Below are positions 18,634-26,357 of a stretch of 64,000 nucleotides of DNA, piece after piece. The notes under the pieces are model-generated. The model saw only the letters and a list, made by a program, of their open reading frames with translations, was not told where the DNA came from and did not search any database. Made by a program: the position numbers and the translations under genes. The stretch is from Streptomyces sp. NBC_00878 (GTDB lineage Bacteria > Actinomycetota > Actinomycetes > Streptomycetales > Streptomycetaceae), in assembly GCF_026341515.1 (NCBI RefSeq), contig NZ_JAPEOK010000001.1:7626001-7690000 (forward strand), in the 5' to 3' direction. Each line of letters opens with the position of its first letter. Within the stretch, counting starts at the first letter, position 1.

Positions 18634-19098
18634 ATGACGGTGATGGAGACCACGGAGGCCGACGCCCACGCCTGCGCAGGACCGCCGCACGCGAGTCGGC
18701 GTCCGAACGGCCGGGACCAGTACACGATCAGCGAGGTCGTCGCCTTCACCGGCCTGACGGCGCACACCCTCCGCTGGTACGAGCGGATCGGGCTGATGCC
18801 GCACATCGACCGCTCGCACACGGGCCAGCGCCGTTACAGCAACCGCGACCTCGACTGGCTCGACCTCGTCGGCAAGCTGCGGCTGACCGGGATGCCGGTG
18901 GCGGACATGGTCCGGTACGCGGAGATGGTGCGCGAGGGCGACCACACGTACGCCGACCGCTTCGAGCTGTTGGAGGCGACCCGCCGGGATGTCCGGGCGC
19001 GGATCGCCGAGCTCCAGGACACCCTCGCGGTGCTCGACCGGAAGATCAATTTCTATGCGGACGCCGGGCGGGCCCTGGCGTCGGAGAGGTCCCGATGA
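18634..19098 (+). CDS. MerR family transcriptional regulator
   Basis: The 154-aa protein has an N-terminal winged HTH, YTISEVVAFTGLTAHTLRWY (about residues 30-49), with the family signature RYY-like GQRRYSNRDL. A dimerising coiled coil follows (RFELLEATRRDVRARIAELQ). There is no Cys-rich metal site at the C-terminus, so it is not a classical metal sensor. It overlaps the aldo/keto reductase gene by ATGA and probably controls the operon from the palindrome at 18599. Confidence 0.93.
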   Translation: MTVMETTEADAHACAGPPHASRRPNGRDQYTISEVVAFTGLTAHTLRWYERIGLMPHIDRSHTGQRRYSNRDLDWLDLVGKLRLTGMPVADMVRYAEMVREGDHTYADRFELLEATRRDVRARIAELQDTLAVLDRKINFYADAGRALASERSR

Positions 19099-20111
19099 CG
19101 GACAGCAGGATCGCGAAGGCACCGCTCGGCACGGGCGGCCCGGAGGTCGGGGTGCAGGGCCTCGGCTGCATGGGCATGAGCTTCGCGTACGGCCCGACGG
19201 ACGCCGACGAGGCACGGGCCACGCTGGAGCGCGCACTGGAACTCGGCGTGACGCTCTACGACACGGCGGACGCGTACGGGCAGGGGGACAACGAGGAGTT
19301 CCTGTCGCCGTTCTTCCGGGCGCACCGCGACGAGGTCGTCATCGCGACGAAGTTCGCCCTGGCGATCCCGCCGGACGAGCCGACGAAGCGGATCATCCGC
19401 AACGACGCGCCGTACATCCGGCAGGCCGTGGAGGCGAGCCTCAAGCGGCTGGGTGTCGACGTGATCGACCTCTACTACATGCACCGCCGTGACGTGAACG
19501 TGCCCATCGAGGAGACCGTCGGCGTCATGGCCGAGCTGGTCGCCGAGGGCAAGGTCAAGCAGCTCGGCCTCAGCGAGGTCACGGGCGGCGAACTCCGTGC
19601 CGCGCAGGCGGTGCACCCGATCGCGGCCGTCCAGTCGGAGTGGTCGCTGTTCAGCAGGGACATCGAGGCGGGCGTGGTGCCGGCGGCCCGCGAACTGGGC
19701 GTGACCCTGGTGCCGTACTCCCCGCTCGGCCGGGGCTTCCTCACCGGCTCCTTCGCGAACGCGGACACGGACCTCACGGCCGACGACTTCCGCCGCCACC
19801 AGCCCCGCTACAGGGGCGACAACGCGGCGGCGAACGCGGGCCTCCTGGAGCAGATCAGGGCGGTGGCGAAGGGCCACGACGCCTCCGTGGGCCAGATCGC
19901 CCTGGCCTGGGTCCACCAGCAGGCGACCGTGCACGACCTCCCGGTCATCCCGATCCCGGGCACCCGCAGGCGCACCCGCATAGAGGAGAACACGGCGGCA
20001 ACACGCATCGTCCTGAGCGAGGAGGACATGGGCGTGCTGGACCCCATCGCCTCCCAGGTATCAGGCGACCGCTACGGAGACATGACGTTCACGTCGGCGG
20101 GCAGGGAGTAG
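19095..20111 (+). CDS. Aldo/keto reductase
   Basis: The 338-residue TIM-barrel NADPH-dependent oxidoreductase has the catalytic tetrad in sight: Asp and Tyr in LYDTADAYGQGDNEE, Lys in VVIATKFAL and His in YYMHRRD. The SPLGRGFLTG motif and C-terminal PGTRRRTRIEEN bind NADPH. It probably reduces reactive aldehydes or ketones. It is translationally coupled (ATGA) to the MerR regulator, which suggests induction by a toxic carbonyl or similar effector. Confidence 0.94.
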   Translation: MTDSRIAKAPLGTGGPEVGVQGLGCMGMSFAYGPTDADEARATLERALELGVTLYDTADAYGQGDNEEFLSPFFRAHRDEVVIATKFALAIPPDEPTKRIIRNDAPYIRQAVEASLKRLGVDVIDLYYMHRRDVNVPIEETVGVMAELVAEGKVKQLGLSEVTGGELRAAQAVHPIAAVQSEWSLFSRDIEAGVVPAARELGVTLVPYSPLGRGFLTGSFANADTDLTADDFRRHQPRYRGDNAAANAGLLEQIRAVAKGHDASVGQIALAWVHQQATVHDLPVIPIPGTRRRTRIEENTAATRIVLSEEDMGVLDPIASQVSGDRYGDMTFTSAGRE

Positions 20112-20140
20112 CGAGACTTGTCAGGGGGGAGGGGGCGCGC

Positions 20141-20190
20141 CCTTCAGGGGCGCGGGGAACTGCGCGACCAGCCACAACGAACTCGCAGCC
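20141..20190. repeat. Intergenic repeat, short type
   Basis: CTTCAGGGGCGCGGGGAACT then GCGCGACCAGCCACAACGAA. This is the cleanest copy of the short type. It lies between the convergent aldo/keto reductase and DUF4429 genes. Confidence 0.8.
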
Positions 20191-20230
20191 AACAAACTCC
20201 CCAAGGCCCCCACACCCCCTACCTCGCACC

Positions 20231-21112
20231 TCACAACTCAGCCAACAACTCGGCCTTCTTCACGGAGAACTCCTCATCCGTGACGAGCCCCGCCTCATGC
20301 AGCTCACCAAGATGCCGGATCCGGTCGGCAATGTCGGCCGGATCCCGCCGAGGGGCAGCCCCCTCCGACTTGGACGGCCCAGGGCCCGCGCCGCGCACAG
20401 CGGCAAGCACCGCCGCCGCGAACGGCAACGACTCATGAACCGGCCCGTACCCAAGCCCAAAAATGACGGCGGCAGGATCCTGATCCGCCTGAGCCGGCTG
20501 TGAAACCCCCGTATCCCGGCGAAGCAGCCGCAGATGCCCCTCGAAGACCTCGGGCGACCGCCACTCGACACCGCACAGGTCGGACACGGCGAAACTCTGA
20601 TCGCCGGCCTTCCACTTCGCGGAGGACGCCCCCGTCCAGAACCACCGGAAGTGCACGGACTTCCCGTCGAAGGACGCCTTCCCGTCGTACGCCTTGAACT
20701 GCAGCGGCGTTTCGGGCGGTTCCACCAGATACCGCTCGGCGGGCCCCGTGTCCTTGCTCGCGAGCATCGCCCGCAGCTCGTCCGCGTAGTACTCGGCGAG
20801 TGTCTCGCGCTCGGCGGGCAGCACAAGGCGGTAGGGGTCGCACACATCCTTCAGCTGTCCCGAGGCCGCCTCCATGAGCGGATCCGCCCCCGGTCTCGGC
20901 TCGGCGCGCAGGACGACCGTCCCGCGCTTGCCGGGCGTCAGCGTCACCGCCGCGATCGCGTCGAGCGGGATGCGGCGCTCGCCGAGCGCCTGGAACAGCT
21001 TCGGCGTGCGGATCCCCCGTTCGAAGCGGATGAGCACGGAGTCGGACTCGAACTCCCAGGCGGCATGAAATCCGGCCAGTACGTCACCCATGCGGGCCAT
21101 CGTATGCGGCAT
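20231..21112 (-). CDS. DUF4429 and SHOCT domain protein
   Basis: The 293-aa protein has two DUF4429-type modules, each with a conserved ending around VIRFERG / FRWFWTG and a WRSP turn. A C-terminal SHOCT motif is present: DIADRIRHLGELHEAGLVTD (about 258-277). SHOCT is an oligomerisation motif. The family role is unknown, and it is a cytosolic protein. ATG 21112 has AGGAAG 6 nt upstream. In-frame ATGs at 21100 and 21091 (MGDVLAG) are alternatives. Confidence 0.85.
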   Translation of the reverse strand: MPHTMARMGDVLAGFHAAWEFESDSVLIRFERGIRTPKLFQALGERRIPLDAIAAVTLTPGKRGTVVLRAEPRPGADPLMEAASGQLKDVCDPYRLVLPAERETLAEYYADELRAMLASKDTGPAERYLVEPPETPLQFKAYDGKASFDGKSVHFRWFWTGASSAKWKAGDQSFAVSDLCGVEWRSPEVFEGHLRLLRRDTGVSQPAQADQDPAAVIFGLGYGPVHESLPFAAAVLAAVRGAGPGPSKSEGAAPRRDPADIADRIRHLGELHEAGLVTDEEFSVKKAELLAEL

Positions 21113-21157
21113 GCGCTTCCTAGTCCCTCCCTGAGCAGACCGCACTTTCTTCGTTCT

Positions 21158-22384
21158 CTACGCGCGTCCGGCTTCAGCCGTGCCGGACAAACCCTTCCGG
21201 CAGACGTCGTTCTCGCGGGCGCAGCGCACCGCGCGGTACGCGCCAATCCCGATCTCCGCGAAGTTCCGCAGGCTGTCGGTGCCGGGCACGAAGTACCCCG
21301 TGTGTCCCTTGGCGCCCCGCGCCGACATCACCCGCGCGCCGAACTCCGTGGACATCGGATCGGCCCCGTGACCGAGACCGCCGAACTCCAGATGCGGTAC
21401 GTCCTCGATCCAGTCGTCGGAATCGCGTACGGCCCACACCCGGGCGGAGGTGTGCAGCTGTGCGGCCTTCTCGACGCGCATCCCGGGGCTGCCCGCCACC
21501 GCGATGTCGGAGACCCGGGCGGGCAGCGTGTGCGCGGCGACACCGCAGACCACGGATCCGTAGCTGTGGCAGTACAGCGCGACGCCGGAGCGTCCGGGCA
21601 GCGCTCGTACGAGGGCGTCGAGCCGGACCGCGCCCTCGTGGGCGCGAATCCCGGTGGCCGCATCCATGCCGAGTCCGCTGGGCGCCGTGTAGTCGGCCCA
21701 GGCGATCACGGCGGTACGGGTCTGAGGGCTCGCGGCCCGCTCGGCGTCGAGGAGGGACTTCGCCATGCCGACGGGGGCCGAGTACTGCTTACGGTCGCTG
21801 CGCTCGAAGGTCAGCAGGTTGGTGTCGACGCCGGGGACCACGACCGAGACCCGCTCGGCGCTGTCCAGGTCTCCGAAGACCTCCGCGACGCGGCCCGAGC
21901 CCATCGGGTCGAAGGCGAGGATGTGGCGCTCCCCGCTCATCAGGTCCTCGTACCGCTGCATCCGGCGGCCGGCCTCGCGCTGCCCGGTCGGTGAGAGCCG
22001 GTCGTCGTGCATGCGTGTGAGTTCGACCTCGCGTGCCTGGCCGAGGGCGATGCGGTTGGCGCGGTAGCGGAGTCGGACCGGCGCCCCGTTCATGTTGCCG
22101 ACCGCCAGCGGGTAGCGGGCGGCGAGCCGGGCCCGCTGCCGCGCGTCGAGCGAGGCGAAGAAGCGGGCCATCCGGGCGGGCGTCATGTCGTCCGGGTCCG
22201 GCAGCCGATGGCCGCCTATGTGCCCGCGCTCCCAGGCGGACAGCGACGCCGCGTACGGCGTGGTCGCTCCCCGGTGGTTGCGCACGGCGGTCCAGCCGGT
22301 GGTCGCGAGCATCACGAACACCACGGCCAGCGCGAGCAGCATGCGCCAGACGTTGAGTTGGGGAGTGGAGTCGAAGGAAGTCAC
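21158..22384 (-). CDS. DUF1023-type alpha/beta hydrolase, membrane anchored
   Basis: The 408-residue protein has a single N-terminal membrane segment (MLLALAVVFVMLATTGW, about 15-31) and an extracytoplasmic alpha/beta-hydrolase domain. The nucleophile motif is ALYCHSYGSVV (Ser in CHSYG), with Asp in VWAVRDSDDWIED and His in GAKGHTGYF completing a triad. The substrate is unknown. The GTG start at 22384 has no obvious Shine-Dalgarno. Confidence 0.87.
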   Translation of the reverse strand: MTSFDSTPQLNVWRMLLALAVVFVMLATTGWTAVRNHRGATTPYAASLSAWERGHIGGHRLPDPDDMTPARMARFFASLDARQRARLAARYPLAVGNMNGAPVRLRYRANRIALGQAREVELTRMHDDRLSPTGQREAGRRMQRYEDLMSGERHILAFDPMGSGRVAEVFGDLDSAERVSVVVPGVDTNLLTFERSDRKQYSAPVGMAKSLLDAERAASPQTRTAVIAWADYTAPSGLGMDAATGIRAHEGAVRLDALVRALPGRSGVALYCHSYGSVVCGVAAHTLPARVSDIAVAGSPGMRVEKAAQLHTSARVWAVRDSDDWIEDVPHLEFGGLGHGADPMSTEFGARVMSARGAKGHTGYFVPGTDSLRNFAEIGIGAYRAVRCARENDVCRKGLSGTAEAGRA

Positions 22385-22557
22385 TGAAAGGACACACTAG
22401 GAGAACGAGAGTGTCTCGCGTTAACCGAGTGAGGCGGATCACGTTTCAGGAGGGGTAATTGGGTAAAACCGGACACTGGTCCCGCCGGGTCGTCACGCTG
22501 TGTAGATGAGTGACGAGCCCTGTCGGCAAGGGAGTTCGACTCTGTGTGCGGGTGTCG

Positions 22558-23226
22558 TCACTCAGTGTCCGTACGGTCGTTCCCGCCGCCCGGATGCCAG
22601 TTCTCCGTCAACGCGGGCCCCACCTGGTCGAGATATGAGGCGGTCAGCTCGCGCAGGGCGGTCACGCTGTGGTCCCCGCCCGCGTTCCACAGCCGGCCCG
22701 TCAGCCGCATCACTCCGCCGAAAACTGCCAGGGCGACGTGCGGGCGCGGATCGGTGTCCAGGTCGACGCCCTCACGCTCAGCGATCACCCGCGCGAGTTC
22801 CTGCTCCAACTCCTCCTGGCGGCGCAGGTGGGGGGCGAGCAGTGCGGGTGTCGACTCGATCAACTGGAAGGTGCGCATGTGCAGTTCGAGCGGGATGACG
22901 GCCTCGATGGCCTCGCCGATGGTGTCCCAGCTCGTCAGGAGGGCCCGGCGCAGCGCCTCCAGCGGGGCCTCCTGGGGCGGGCGGGCGCGGACCGCCTCGA
23001 CGAAGTGCGACTCGGCCATCATCTGGACGGCGAAGGCGGCGTCCTCCTTGCCCGCGAAGTACCGGAAGAAGGTGCGCTGCGAGACGTCGACGGCCTCGAC
23101 GATCTCGTCGACGGTCGTCCGCTCGTATCCCTGGGTCGTGAACAGCTCCAGGGCGGCCCGTACCAGCGCGTCCCGGGTGCGTTGCTTCTTGAGCTCGCGC
23201 AGCCCCGGCCGCGGCGCCGTCTCCAT
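22558..23226 (-). CDS. TetR family transcriptional regulator
   Basis: The 222-aa protein has an N-terminal HTH (ALELFTTQGYERTTVDEIVE and VSQRTFFRYFAGKED, residues 26-62) and a ligand-binding C-terminal domain. It is divergent from the MFS exporter gene. Such pairs usually work as a repressor of the exporter that is released by the exported compound. Confidence 0.93.
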   Translation of the reverse strand: METAPRPGLRELKKQRTRDALVRAALELFTTQGYERTTVDEIVEAVDVSQRTFFRYFAGKEDAAFAVQMMAESHFVEAVRARPPQEAPLEALRRALLTSWDTIGEAIEAVIPLELHMRTFQLIESTPALLAPHLRRQEELEQELARVIAEREGVDLDTDPRPHVALAVFGGVMRLTGRLWNAGGDHSVTALRELTASYLDQVGPALTENWHPGGGNDRTDTE

Positions 23227-23305
23227 GGGACCTCTTCCCGTCCTCTTCGCCTTCCGGCGGGCCGCGGGTGTCCGGCTGCCCGGCGCGGCTTATCGGTGAG
23301 TGACG

Positions 23306-23344
23306 TGACAGTTACCGACTTGTGAATTGGTTTGTCAACTGTCA
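23306..23344. promoter_or_regulatory. Likely TetR operator and MFS promoter
   Basis: The inverted repeat TGACAGTT (23306-23313) / AACTGTCA (23337-23344) lies between the two divergent genes. A -35-like TTGTCA (23332-23337) overlaps it and a -10-like TAGCCT follows at 23356-23361 with an 18-bp spacer. That would place the transcript start at or very near the MFS ATG at 23368. Confidence 0.6.
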
Positions 23345-23367
23345 GTGGCTGTCATTAGCCTCGGAGA

Positions 23368-24987
23368 ATGACTAGTCAGACCACCGTCGACACGACCGGC
23401 CCGGCCGACAAGGCCCCACCCGGCGCCTCCGGACCGATCCCCGGCAAGGGGCTGCGCGGCCACCCCTGGTACACCCTGTTCACCGTGGCCGTGGGCGTGA
23501 TGATGGTGGCCCTGGACGGCACCATCGTGGCCATTGCCAACCCGGCCATCCAGAAGGATCTGAACGCCAGCTTCGCGGACGTTCAGTGGATCACCAACGG
23601 CTACTTCCTCGCGCTCGCCGTCGCGCTCATCACGGCGGGCAAGCTCGGCGACCGGTTCGGCCACCGGCAGACCTTCCTCGTCGGCGTGGTCGGCTTCGCG
23701 GCGGCCTCGGGGGCCATCGGGCTGTCCGACAGCATCGCCTTCGTGGTCGTCTTCCGGGTGCTCCAGGGCCTGTTCGGCGCACTGCTCATGCCGGCCGCGC
23801 TCGGTCTGCTGCGGGCCACCTTCCCGGCCGAGAAGCTGAACATGGCGATCGGCATCTGGGGCATGGTCATCGGCGTCTCCACCGCCGGCGGCCCGATCCT
23901 CGGCGGTGTGCTCGTCGAGCACGTCAACTGGCAGTCGGTCTTCTTCATCAACGTGCCGGTCGGCATCATCGCGGTCGTCCTCGGCGTGCTGATCCTCAAC
24001 GATCACCGCGCGGAGAAGGCGCCGCGCTCCTTCGACCTGCCCGGTATCGCCCTGCTGTCCGGCGCCATGTTCTGCCTGGTCTGGGCGGTCATCAAGGCCC
24101 CGGAGTGGGGCTGGGGCGCCGCCATGACGTGGACGTTCCTGGCCGTCTCCGTACTCGGCTTCGGAGTGTTCGCGTACTGGGAGAACAGGGTGAGCGAGCC
24201 CCTCATCCCGCTCGGGCTCTTCCGCTCCGCCGCGCTGTCGGCCGGTGTGGTCCTGATGGTGCTCATGGCCATCGCCTTCATGGGCGGCCTGTTCTTCGTG
24301 ACCTTCTACCTGCAGAACGTGCACGGGATGAGCCCGATCGACGCGGGCCTGCACCTGCTGCCGCTCACCGGCATGCTGATCGTGGGCTCGCCCCTGTCCG
24401 GCGCGCTGATCACCAAGACGGGCCCGCGCATCCCGCTCGCGGGCGGCATGGCGCTCACCGCCATCGCCATGTTCGGCGTCTCGACGCTGGAGACGGACAC
24501 GAGCAGCGGCACCATGTCGATCTGGTTCGCGCTCCTCGGCCTCGGCCTCGCGCCCGTCATCGTCGGCGCCACGGAGGTCATCGTGGGCAACGCGCCGATG
24601 GAGCTCTCCGGCGTGGCCGGCGGTCTCCAGCAGGCCGCGATGCAGATCGGCGGCAGCCTCGGTACGGCGGTCCTGGGCGCCGTGATGGCCTCCAAGGTCG
24701 ACGGCGACCTCGCGGGCAACTGGGCGGACGCGGGGCTTCCGAAGCTCACCCCGGCCCAGCTCGACCAGGCCGCGGAGGCGGTCCAGGTCGGCGCCGCGCC
24801 GGTGGCACCGGGCACGCCGCCCGAGATCGCCGAGAAGATCATGGGCGTCGCGCACGACACGTTCATCTCCGGCATGAGCCTGGCGAGCCTCGTCGCGGCG
24901 GGCGTCGCCGTCGTGGCGATCTTCGTCGCCTTCTTCACCAAGCGGGGCGAGAACGCGGAGGCGGGCGCGGGGGTCGGCCACATCTAG
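23368..24987 (+). CDS. MFS multidrug exporter, DHA2 (EmrB/QacA) family
   Basis: The 539-aa transporter has about 14 membrane segments. The motif LDGTIVAIANPAIQKDL in TM1 is the DHA2 signature. GKLGDRFGHRQTF is MFS motif A, and GGPILGGVLVE is the antiporter motif C. It should export drugs or metabolites with proton antiport. Its control by the divergent TetR gene is inferred from position and the operator. Confidence 0.94.
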   Translation: MTSQTTVDTTGPADKAPPGASGPIPGKGLRGHPWYTLFTVAVGVMMVALDGTIVAIANPAIQKDLNASFADVQWITNGYFLALAVALITAGKLGDRFGHRQTFLVGVVGFAAASGAIGLSDSIAFVVVFRVLQGLFGALLMPAALGLLRATFPAEKLNMAIGIWGMVIGVSTAGGPILGGVLVEHVNWQSVFFINVPVGIIAVVLGVLILNDHRAEKAPRSFDLPGIALLSGAMFCLVWAVIKAPEWGWGAAMTWTFLAVSVLGFGVFAYWENRVSEPLIPLGLFRSAALSAGVVLMVLMAIAFMGGLFFVTFYLQNVHGMSPIDAGLHLLPLTGMLIVGSPLSGALITKTGPRIPLAGGMALTAIAMFGVSTLETDTSSGTMSIWFALLGLGLAPVIVGATEVIVGNAPMELSGVAGGLQQAAMQIGGSLGTAVLGAVMASKVDGDLAGNWADAGLPKLTPAQLDQAAEAVQVGAAPVAPGTPPEIAEKIMGVAHDTFISGMSLASLVAAGVAVVAIFVAFFTKRGENAEAGAGVGHI

Positions 24988-25142
24988 TCCGGCATCGGGT
25001 CCGCCAGTCCGGAATCTCGTCTGCGTTCGCTCGGAGGGGCGTTCGCCTATCCGAGTGACGTCATTCCGTATGACTTTCAGTGGACCGTGCCGCAGGTCAG
25101 AGTTCTCTCAACTGACCGTCCGAAACGGGCAGTTCGGTGAGG

Positions 25143-25179
25143 CCGGGGCGCGCTGCCGGAGGGGGGCAGCGCGCCCCGG
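25143..25179. terminator. Strong hairpin terminator
   Basis: Perfect 15-bp arms CCGGGGCGCGCTGCC (25143-25157) and GGCAGCGCGCCCCGG (25165-25179) with a 7-nt loop. It is downstream of the MFS gene. Confidence 0.85.
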
Positions 25180-25222
25180 GTCGGGTGCGGATGGAAAGCA
25201 GGGGGTTGCCCGTACCGCCCGT

Positions 25223-25372
25223 CTTTAGGGGCGCGGGGCTGTGTCGATTTGCGGCTCCTCCCCCACTCTCGGCTTCTCCCCCACTCTCGGCTTCGCTCGA
25301 GCGGGGGGACCCCCATGAGCGGGGGGACCCCCATCGTGGGCGCGACCAGCCCCCACCGGGCCCGCACCCGAC
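25223..25372. repeat. Intergenic repeat, long type with expanded core
   Basis: Begins CTTTAGGGGCGCGGGGCTGT and ends GGGCGCGACCAGCCCCCACC. The small inner hairpin is replaced by about 80 bp made of CTCCCCCACTCTCGGCTT twice and GAGCGGGGGGACCCCCAT twice. It lies 3' of the potassium channel gene, facing the MFS gene. Confidence 0.8.
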
Positions 25373-25390
25373 GAACAACCCGCAGACCCC

Positions 25391-26197
25391 TCAGCTCAAC
25401 TGGTCCTCCGTGGCGGCAGCCTGATGCGGAATCTTCCCGGCGGCGGAGCCGGACGCCGAGGCCGACATCGACGCCGACTCGGACAACGCGGCAACCTGCG
25501 CCCGCAGCGCACGAACCTCCTCCGCCAGCGCCTCGATCGCCGCGGTCTGCCGCCGCTCCTCCACATCGTCCGACTCGAACCGCGAAATGAACCACGCCGC
25601 GATATTGGCGGTCACGACACCGAGAAGAGCGATCCCGGACAGCATCAGCCCGACCGCTATCACTCGCCCGAGCCCGGTGGTCGGAGCGTGATCGCCGTAC
25701 CCCACGGTCGTCATCGTGGTGAACGACCACCACAGCGCGTCACCCAGCGTCTTGATGTTGCCGTCGGCCGACTCCCGCTCGACGGACAGCACGGCGAGCG
25801 AGCCGAACATCAGCAACGCCACCACCGCGCCCACGACGTACGTGGTCAGCCGTATCTGCGGGGCGATCCGGGCCCGCTGCCCGACGAGCAGCAACGTGGA
25901 GACGAGCCGCAGCAGCCGCATCGGCTGGATGAGCGGCAACAGCACCGCGCACAGGTCGAGCCAGTGCGTACGGACGAACTCCCGCCGCCGCTCGGTGAGA
26001 GCGAGCCGTACGAGGTAGTCCAGGGCGAACAGCCCCCACACCGCCCACTCCACCGCGGTGCACCAGTCGGTCACCTCCCGACCGGCGGCGGGCCACACGA
26101 TCGGCACGGCATAGGCAACGGCGAACGCCACCGCGAGCCCCAACAAGGGCCGCTGCGTACGCTGCTCCCAACGGTCCTGCGCCGATTGCTGCGTCAT
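25391..26197 (-). CDS. Potassium channel family protein
   Basis: The 268-residue membrane protein has the selectivity filter TTVGYGD (163-169) between two pore helices. Four earlier segments (about 18-40, 48-68, 78-95, 118-140) include an Arg-containing helix PMRLLRLVSTLL, so the layout resembles a voltage-gated K+ channel (S1-S6). A C-terminal coiled coil (ERRQTAAIEALAEEVRALRA) probably tetramerises it. The start at ATG 26197 gives MTQQSAQD. Confidence 0.9.
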   Translation of the reverse strand: MTQQSAQDRWEQRTQRPLLGLAVAFAVAYAVPIVWPAAGREVTDWCTAVEWAVWGLFALDYLVRLALTERRREFVRTHWLDLCAVLLPLIQPMRLLRLVSTLLLVGQRARIAPQIRLTTYVVGAVVALLMFGSLAVLSVERESADGNIKTLGDALWWSFTTMTTVGYGDHAPTTGLGRVIAVGLMLSGIALLGVVTANIAAWFISRFESDDVEERRQTAAIEALAEEVRALRAQVAALSESASMSASASGSAAGKIPHQAAATEDQLS

Positions 26198-26275
26198 GCG
26201 CGCATCGTAGATAACAAGCAGGGGCGGAGTGACCCCTCGGCCACACCACCCCTTGACAGCACGCCCAGCTTGTTT

Positions 26276-26351
26276 TTCAGGGGCGCGGGGCTGTGTCGAT
26301 TTGCGACTCCGCCGCGTGGGCGCGATCAGCCCCCACGCACCCGCAGACAAC
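26276..26351. repeat. Intergenic hairpin repeat, long type
   Basis: TTCAGGGGCGCGGGGCTGTG then GCGACTCCGCCGCGTGGGCG and GATCAGCCCCCACGC. It ends 6 bp from the aceE stop, in the position of a terminator for aceE. Confidence 0.8.
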
Positions 26352-26357
26352 TACGGC

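Noticed and set aside
18067..19236. 389-codon minus-strand frame fused to the GNAT gene
   Set aside because: The extra part is antisense to the MerR gene; the GNAT domain starts at its own ATG at 18537.
25255..25330. CRISPR array suspected from repeated CTCCCCCACTCTCGGCTT units
   Set aside because: Only two adjacent copies without spacers, and the same units recur at 30130 as part of an intergenic repeat; no cas genes nearby.
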